A DNA stretch of 64,000 nucleotides. Source: Bacteroidales bacterium UBA3653. Its GTDB lineage: Bacteria > Bacteroidota > Bacteroidia > Bacteroidales > Paludibacteraceae. Each line of letters starts with the position of its first letter. The stretch's first letter is position 1. Of the stretch, positions 59,410 to 64,000 are shown piece after piece. The DNA is taken from assembly GCA_002373505.1 (NCBI GenBank), contig DFKE01000001.1, forward strand, positions 1-64,000. Reading direction: 5' to 3'. The notes under the pieces are model-generated. The model was given only the letters and a program-made list of their open reading frames with translations. It had not been told where the DNA came from and ran no database searches. Both the position numbers and the translations under genes were made by a program.

Positions 59410-59440
59410 CAAAGATACGAAAAAAAATTGATTCTTGCAA
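59410..59440 (-). promoter_or_regulatory. Minus-strand promoter with no downstream gene
   Basis: Minus strand TTG (59440-59438), 20-nt spacer with a T8 tract, TATCTTTG (59417-59410). It points left into the repeat region. Confidence 0.6.
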
Positions 59441-59480
59441 TACCTTATTCCCCTAATATTGCAAAAAAATCATTTTTCTC

Positions 59481-59511
59481 TTGCATATTTAAAAAATTAT
59501 TATTATCTTTG
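59481..59511 (+). promoter_or_regulatory. Promoter of the 1296-residue gene
   Basis: TTG (59481-59483), 20-nt spacer, TATCTTTG (59504-59511), followed by GCCCCCG exactly as in the promoter at 55731-55762. Confidence 0.85.
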
Positions 59512-59530
59512 CCCCCGATTTATGAGCATG

Positions 59531-59567
59531 TCGGTATATCGGTCTTTCGTTATATCGGTATACCGGA
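59531..59567 (+). promoter_or_regulatory. 8-nt periodic leader element, copy 2
   Basis: TCGGTATA, TCGGTCTT, TCGTTATA, TCGGTATA, then CCGGAAA; same place relative to the promoter as copy 1 at 55781-55817. Confidence 0.65.
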
Positions 59568-59616
59568 AATCATAACTTTAAATCAACCAACATTATTAAC
59601 TTAAAATCAACGTATC

Positions 59617-62600
59617 ATGAGAAAATTTCTCTCTCTCTTTGCAGCGGTGCTGGTAGCACTGGTTGCAAATGCAGCGGTGATCAACATCACCAACGCGAAT
59701 GCTGATGCGCTGCGTCTTGCGCTGAACAACGCTCAGACAGGCGACATCATCGAAATGGCTGCAGGTACTTACGTAGAGTCGAACTCGAACTACATTGCCT
59801 TCGCAGGCAAGGAAGTTACGGTTCGTGCTGCAGAAGGTGCCGAGGTGCTGATCCAACCTAAAGTGCCTGTTACCCTTTCTGAGGGTGCAAAAGCACGTTT
59901 TGAGAACATCAAATTCGATGTGTCCCATTTGATCGAATTGGCATCTTGGTACGAACATCTTATCTACCCGGCAGATGCTACAGAAAACCGTCTGGAACTG
60001 GAGGGTTGCGAGTTCTATGGCTTCAACCTCAACAAGTCGATGATCTATTGCTCTGCCAGCAACAAACTGGCGGCTATTACCATCAACAACTGCTACATCC
60101 ACAATATCATGAAGAGCTTCATCTTTGTGGAGAATACAGATGCAATGAATGTACAGATCAAGAACTCTACGTTCGCGAACTTCACAACGGAGACGTCTTC
60201 CTATTACGCAGGTCCGATTGACGTGCGTGGTACCGGATCTGAGTTCCTCGTAGATCATTGTACGTTCTACAATGTAATCCCGATGAACACGGATTACTCT
60301 TGTGTTTCCAAAGTTACTCTTGCAAATGGAGTTGCATCCAACTGTATCTTCATGCTGCCGACCGCACAGGACGGTATCCGCGCTATGCGTGGTGTGACGG
60401 CTAACAACTGTATCACCTTCAATTATCTGAAGGACAGCGGAACCGGTATTCATAGTTCGGTTACCAAAAACAATTGCGTTCAGGTAGATCCTCTCTTTGT
60501 AGATGCCGCTAACGGTAACTATACGCTGGGCGAGGGTTCGCCCGCTCTGACGCTGAATGACGGTCAGCCTATCGGTGACCCGCGTTGGATTCCTTCTGTA
60601 GAGCCGGTTGAGCCGAATGTAAAGACTATCTATTGCAAGGTGGCTCAAGACTGGTGGAAAGCAGACGGTGCTGCTGTAGGTGCTTACGCATGGAAAGGCG
60701 AAACCGCCAATGCTGCATGGCCGGGCGCCCGTATGACCGCTGTTGAAGGCGAGGCTGACCTCTGGAAGATTGATTTGGACGTTAACGCATACGAGAGCAT
60801 CATCTTCACGCGTGTTAACGGAACGGGCGACATCGCAGACTGGGGCGCAAAGACTGCAGACTTGACTATCCCGACTGATGACAAAGACCTCTACACCATC
60901 ACTTCTGCTACAGAAGTATGGGGCGACCCGGGCGTAACAGGCGAGTGGTCCAAATATGCGGCTTCTGAGCCTGTCACACCGACTCTGGAGAACGGTTTCT
61001 ATCTCATCGGTAAGATCAACGGCGTTGAAGGCTGGACTGCTGCAGATCTGAGCGCTGACCGCAAGTTCACAGCCAATCCGGAGAATCCGGCAGAGTTCGT
61101 GGTTTCTGCCACACTGGCTGTAGGCGATGAGATCAAAGTGGTCAATGTAGTGAATGATGCTATCACCGCTTGGTACCCAACCGGCGACAATTACGTAGTT
61201 GACGCAGCTCACGCAGGCGAGAAGACCATCTACTTCCAACCGGACTACAAAGCTGACTGGGTGGACTTTGGCGGATATTTCTATATCGCCGCTAACGAAG
61301 TGCCGGCAGTTGACTTTACGAAACCGTTTACTCTGAAATTCAATGGTAACGGATCTTCGGACAATAGCAACAGTTTTACTGTTGAGAGTGGCGTAGCCGC
61401 TATCTTTGACGAGGCGAGTGCTCCGTATGTAAGCGCATTAAATACAGTATCGAATGTTTATTCTGCTCGTACGATTGCGGATGATCCTTCCAGTTTGAAG
61501 TTTGGTACTTCCAGCAAGAAGGGAACACTCGCATTCACAATCGGTCAGGCTATAGAGGTGGATTCTATTATCGTAAACGCTACCCAGTATGGCAACAATG
61601 CCGCTGAAGTTACCGTTAATGGAACGAAGTTCGACTTGACCCAAGGAAACAAAGTTCCTACGGATTGCAAACTCACTCCGGAAGGCGAAGTTTCTACAAT
61701 CACGATTGCGCAAACAGGTAGCGAGCGTATCTATCTGCGTTATGTGAAAGTTTACCCGAAGCAGGCAGGCGTAGAGCCGAGATTGGCTGACGGTTTTTAT
61801 CTCAACGGCAGCCATGCAGAATGGGCAGTGGCGAACCTGACGGCAGAACTGAAGTTTGAGCCGACAGAGGAGAATCCGGCAGAATACAAGCTGACGACCA
61901 CACTGACCGAAGGTCAAGAGATCAAGGTTGTTAAGGTAGAGGCTGACGCTATCGTAGCATGGTATCCCGCTGAGGGCGACAACTATGTAGTTGACGCAGC
62001 CCACGCAGGCGAGAATAAGGATATCTACTTCCAGCCGGACTACAAAGCTGACTGGGTTGCTTTTGGCGGCCATATCTGGATAGGTGCTAACGAAGAACCG
62101 CAACCAACCAAATACTGCGAGTTCGCAACAGGTCACCTCAAAGATGCTAACTTCGGCGATGCTAACGGACGTATCCTGCTGACAATCCAGAAGATTGCAG
62201 ACAGCAACAACATCCGCGTAGCTATTAAGAACAATGCAGAAGCCGGCAACACCAAGGCAGGTCTGAACTACCTCTGGGTAAACGCTACAGGTGCGAAGAA
62301 TAACAATGCTACCTATGGCTCTCATGAAGCAGAGGACGTAGAGGAAGTAAGCGTAATCGTTGAGTTCGACGAGGCACAAGAGTCCTATGTATTCAATAAC
62401 ATCCACTGGGCTTATGCCGGCTGGGGCGGCGAATGGGCTATCGACGGCCTCACCGTCAGTGCAGCAGAGCTCTGTGAAGCAAGCGCTCCGATTGTAGAGC
62501 TTAACTACTACATGAAGAACAACTGGGATGCAGGTACTGACTGGACTTGGAAAGCAATGACCAAGGACGGCGAGAACTACAAACTGGAGAATGTAGTATT

Positions 62601-63507
62601 CGGCGGTACAGGTGTTAACTACAATACTGCTGAATCTGATGATGGTTCTTCATGGGTTCCTGTTGCTAATATTGCCGGTGACGCGATCAGCGCGAAAGAC
62701 ACTGTAACCCTCGTGCTTGATCCTGCTGCAGGTACCGTAACCGCTACCCTGATTGGTAAGTACAATGATCCTAATCCGGGCGTGCATACTTACACCGTAG
62801 CCGGTAACTTAACTGCTGCCTTCGGTACATCTTGGGATGCTGCTGATGCCCACAACGACATGGTGCTGAATGGTGTAGGTATTTACCTATGGGAGAAAAC
62901 TGAACTTACTCTCCCTGCAGGAACCATTGAGTTCAAGGTTTGCGAGGACCACGCATGGACAGTAGCTTATCCGGCTGAAAACTATCAGTTGGCTATCGCA
63001 GAGGCAGGTGTATATACGATTAATATCGCCTTCAATCCGGATACGAAAGAAGTAACAGCTAATGCACAGAAGACCGGCGACGCAACAGTAACTGTTGACT
63101 ATTACCTCGTAGGTTCTGCCAAGGGCTGGGAAGCAAAAGCAGAGAACATCTTCACGCTGAATGCAGAGGCTGGAGAAGGCATCGAGGAGTATGTGATCGA
63201 GACCACCCTTGAAGTAGGCGAAGGTCTGAAAGTGCTGAGCTCTACAGGCACTTGGTATCCTGAAGGAATGGGCAACGAGTATGTTGTTGACCAAGACCAC
63301 GCAGGTGCAACCACCATTTACTTCCGTCCTGCTGGCAATGCGGAGTGGGAGGTATTCGGCGGCTTCATGTATGTTGTTCCGACCGGCGGCGCAGGCATCG
63401 ACGCGGTTGACGCAAACGCACCGGCAGTCAAGGTTCTGCATAACGGCCAGATCCTGATCAAGAAGGGCGACAAGACCTACAACATTATGGGCGCAATCGT
63501 TCGTTAA
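59617..63507 (+). CDS. Secreted beta-helix and carbohydrate-binding repeat protein with short C-terminal tail
   Basis: A 1296-residue secreted protein. Signal peptide 1-20; a right-handed parallel beta-helix (about 20-325; repeated N-x-x-x-x-N-C-x-F turns and DPLFVDAANGNYTLGEGSPA typical of DUF4957/5123-like helices); a starch-binding-type module (about 330-445, CKVAQDWWKADGAAVGAYAW); and three copies of a module of about 95 residues (near 450, 720 and 1165) that contain W-Y-P, then NYVVDAAHAG, then IYFQPDYKADW (IYFRPAGNAEW in the third). A beta-sandwich domain (about 565-715) is shared with the 1016-residue protein. The tail is KVLHNGQILIKKGDKTYNIM, then GAIVR. Own promoter, leader and terminator. 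Probably a glycan-binding surface protein. Confidence 0.88.
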   Translation: MRKFLSLFAAVLVALVANAAVINITNANADALRLALNNAQTGDIIEMAAGTYVESNSNYIAFAGKEVTVRAAEGAEVLIQPKVPVTLSEGAKARFENIKFDVSHLIELASWYEHLIYPADATENRLELEGCEFYGFNLNKSMIYCSASNKLAAITINNCYIHNIMKSFIFVENTDAMNVQIKNSTFANFTTETSSYYAGPIDVRGTGSEFLVDHCTFYNVIPMNTDYSCVSKVTLANGVASNCIFMLPTAQDGIRAMRGVTANNCITFNYLKDSGTGIHSSVTKNNCVQVDPLFVDAANGNYTLGEGSPALTLNDGQPIGDPRWIPSVEPVEPNVKTIYCKVAQDWWKADGAAVGAYAWKGETANAAWPGARMTAVEGEADLWKIDLDVNAYESIIFTRVNGTGDIADWGAKTADLTIPTDDKDLYTITSATEVWGDPGVTGEWSKYAASEPVTPTLENGFYLIGKINGVEGWTAADLSADRKFTANPENPAEFVVSATLAVGDEIKVVNVVNDAITAWYPTGDNYVVDAAHAGEKTIYFQPDYKADWVDFGGYFYIAANEVPAVDFTKPFTLKFNGNGSSDNSNSFTVESGVAAIFDEASAPYVSALNTVSNVYSARTIADDPSSLKFGTSSKKGTLAFTIGQAIEVDSIIVNATQYGNNAAEVTVNGTKFDLTQGNKVPTDCKLTPEGEVSTITIAQTGSERIYLRYVKVYPKQAGVEPRLADGFYLNGSHAEWAVANLTAELKFEPTEENPAEYKLTTTLTEGQEIKVVKVEADAIVAWYPAEGDNYVVDAAHAGENKDIYFQPDYKADWVAFGGHIWIGANEEPQPTKYCEFATGHLKDANFGDANGRILLTIQKIADSNNIRVAIKNNAEAGNTKAGLNYLWVNATGAKNNNATYGSHEAEDVEEVSVIVEFDEAQESYVFNNIHWAYAGWGGEWAIDGLTVSAAELCEASAPIVELNYYMKNNWDAGTDWTWKAMTKDGENYKLENVVFGGTGVNYNTAESDDGSSWVPVANIAGDAISAKDTVTLVLDPAAGTVTATLIGKYNDPNPGVHTYTVAGNLTAAFGTSWDAADAHNDMVLNGVGIYLWEKTELTLPAGTIEFKVCEDHAWTVAYPAENYQLAIAEAGVYTINIAFNPDTKEVTANAQKTGDATVTVDYYLVGSAKGWEAKAENIFTLNAEAGEGIEEYVIETTLEVGEGLKVLSSTGTWYPEGMGNEYVVDQDHAGATTIYFRPAGNAEWEVFGGFMYVVPTGGAGIDAVDANAPAVKVLHNGQILIKKGDKTYNIMGAIVR

Positions 63508-63520
63508 GAGCGACAGACCC

Positions 63521-63540
63521 ATCCGCCAACTTTGGCGGAT
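63521..63540. repeat. Palindromic element A, copy 5
   Basis: ATCCGCCAACTTTGGCGGAT, a near-perfect palindrome 13 bases after the stop codon. Confidence 0.8.
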
Positions 63541-63546
63541 ATGATT

Positions 63547-63575
63547 GAGGGGCATCCTTTCGGGTGCCCCTCTTT
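63547..63575 (+). terminator. Terminator of the 1296-residue gene
   Basis: GAGGGGCA-TCC-TTTC-GGG-TGCCCCTC stem followed by TTTTG. Confidence 0.85.
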
Positions 63576-63653
63576 TGTTCTAATTGTACTGTTCTTGTGC
63601 TCTTCTCGGAACATGGTCCCGTGATGGTCCTGTTCTAAACCGTATATTCTCGC

Positions 63654-64000
63654 CTATTTAGTTGCTTCCATGATGAGCGGTGCAATCTCCGTGTTGTCAT
63701 GCCATCCTGAGAACTTCTCCGCGCCCGCGCCTATCGCGAAGATAGGAACCGCGTGTGCGCTGTGCGCGCGGGTGGTCCAACCGATATGGGCTTTCTTGTT
63801 GAGCAACGCAATACCCGCTTCGCCTAAGGCGTTGATGTTCTTGTACATGTTTTCGGCGTCTTTGCTCTTGCCCTTGCAGGCTGCCTTATAGACGGCTTTC
63901 AGTTCTTTCTCTTCGTCCTCGCTGATCTCTACATTCGTCCAGAAGCCCAGATTGTCGGTGTAGATCTTCTTCACCTCCTCCCATGCGGGTTTCTTGTTCG
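63654..64000 (-). CDS. Alkaline phosphatase, C-terminal part (gene continues past the right edge)
   Basis: A frame open to the window edge, ending at 63654; 115 codons are visible. The segment TTRAHSAHAVPIFAIGAGAE followed by KFSGWHDNTEIAPLIMEATK is the conserved end of the alkaline phosphatase family, with the zinc-binding histidine in AHSAHAVP. The upstream part KKIYTDNLGFWTNVEISEDE is typical of Bacteroidota members. Periplasmic phosphomonoesterase is likely; the start and catalytic serine lie outside the window. Confidence 0.85.
   Translation of the reverse strand, partial: NKKPAWEEVKKIYTDNLGFWTNVEISEDEEKELKAVYKAACKGKSKDAENMYKNINALGEAGIALLNKKAHIGWTTRAHSAHAVPIFAIGAGAEKFSGWHDNTEIAPLIMEATK

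Larger units (their letters stand above)
58925..59616. other. 692-base gene-free region rich in repeats and promoters
   Basis: In order: element C, two element A copies, the terminator of the upstream gene, a G-rich element B relative (59104-59137), a second element C (59197-59216), a five-unit G-run array (59267-59315), a GGCGG/CCGCC hairpin (59343-59360), element A copy 4 (59368-59387), a minus-strand promoter with no gene (59410-59440), the promoter of the 1296-residue gene, and its leader element. Frames on either strand run only through repeats, so none is called. Confidence 0.7.

Noticed and set aside
59596..61239. A 547-residue minus-strand frame opposite the 1296-residue gene
   Set aside because: The plus-strand gene has signal peptide, domains, promoter and terminator; the opposite frame has many Cys/Arg and no family match that I can see.

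Overview
The window is chromosomal DNA from a member of the Bacteroidales (phylum Bacteroidota), probably an uncultured gut- or sludge-type lineage. The evidence is convergent: promoters of the Bacteroidota type (TTTG, 20 nt, TAnnTTTG), a short primary sigma factor of the sigma-ABfr type, a GldD gliding/type IX secretion lipoprotein, a Porin_10 outer membrane protein, a GH57/debranching/GT4 glycogen cluster, and several huge secreted proteins with Bacteroidota-type C-terminal tails. There is no insertion sequence, prophage, rRNA or CRISPR array.

Layout. 1-8.8 kb (minus): three overlapping genes for a tailed secreted protein, a 2303-residue repeat protein and an outer-membrane barrel that runs off the left edge. 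8.9-20.8 kb: housekeeping genes (a short ComEC, rpe, a degenerate response regulator, ansA, pepD, ctpA, dCMP deaminase, mpl, tig, typA). 21.2 kb: a tiny secreted protein that is little more than a sorting-type domain. 21.5-24.3 kb: LptF/G permease, tgt, panD. 24.4-32 kb: a 2353-residue secreted InlB-repeat protein with a small membrane-anchored partner. 32.2-36.4 kb: alpha-glucan phosphorylase divergent from a short RNB-S1 nuclease. 36.4-41.2 kb: outer membrane protein, small ribbon-helix-helix protein, rpoD behind tRNA-Arg(UCU), trxA, clp ATPase. 41.3-49.4 kb (minus): porin, GH57, GT4, debranching enzyme, manC. 49.6-55.7 kb (plus): gldD, a GGGP synthase-TadA fusion, a 7TM-HD phosphodiesterase, dus, and a BASS-type transporter. 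55.7-63.5 kb: two large secreted proteins with matching promoters and leaders. The right edge cuts an alkaline phosphatase.

The most unusual property is not one gene but a sequence habit. Short tandem repeats with unit lengths of 7, 8, 9, 11, 15 and 16 nt, in several unrelated sequence families, fill the spacers between genes. Similar repeats are also found in frame inside otherwise conserved proteins (gldD, manC, dus, pepD, the RNB nuclease, the GGGP synthase, the BASS transporter, CtpA, the debranching enzyme) and at gene ends and fusion joints. The same unit is often seen in both non-coding and coding positions. Together with palindromic elements this suggests active spread of short repeats that the genome tolerates in coding sequence.

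A second theme is surface secretion. Four secreted proteins (329, 2353, 1016 and 1296 residues) end in the same roughly 25-residue tail, a fifth small protein is a near stand-alone sorting-type domain, and gldD belongs to the type IX export machinery. Promoters are unusually easy to read here: a dozen have an exactly 19-20 nt spacer, and two divergent gene pairs share one palindromic -33 region.
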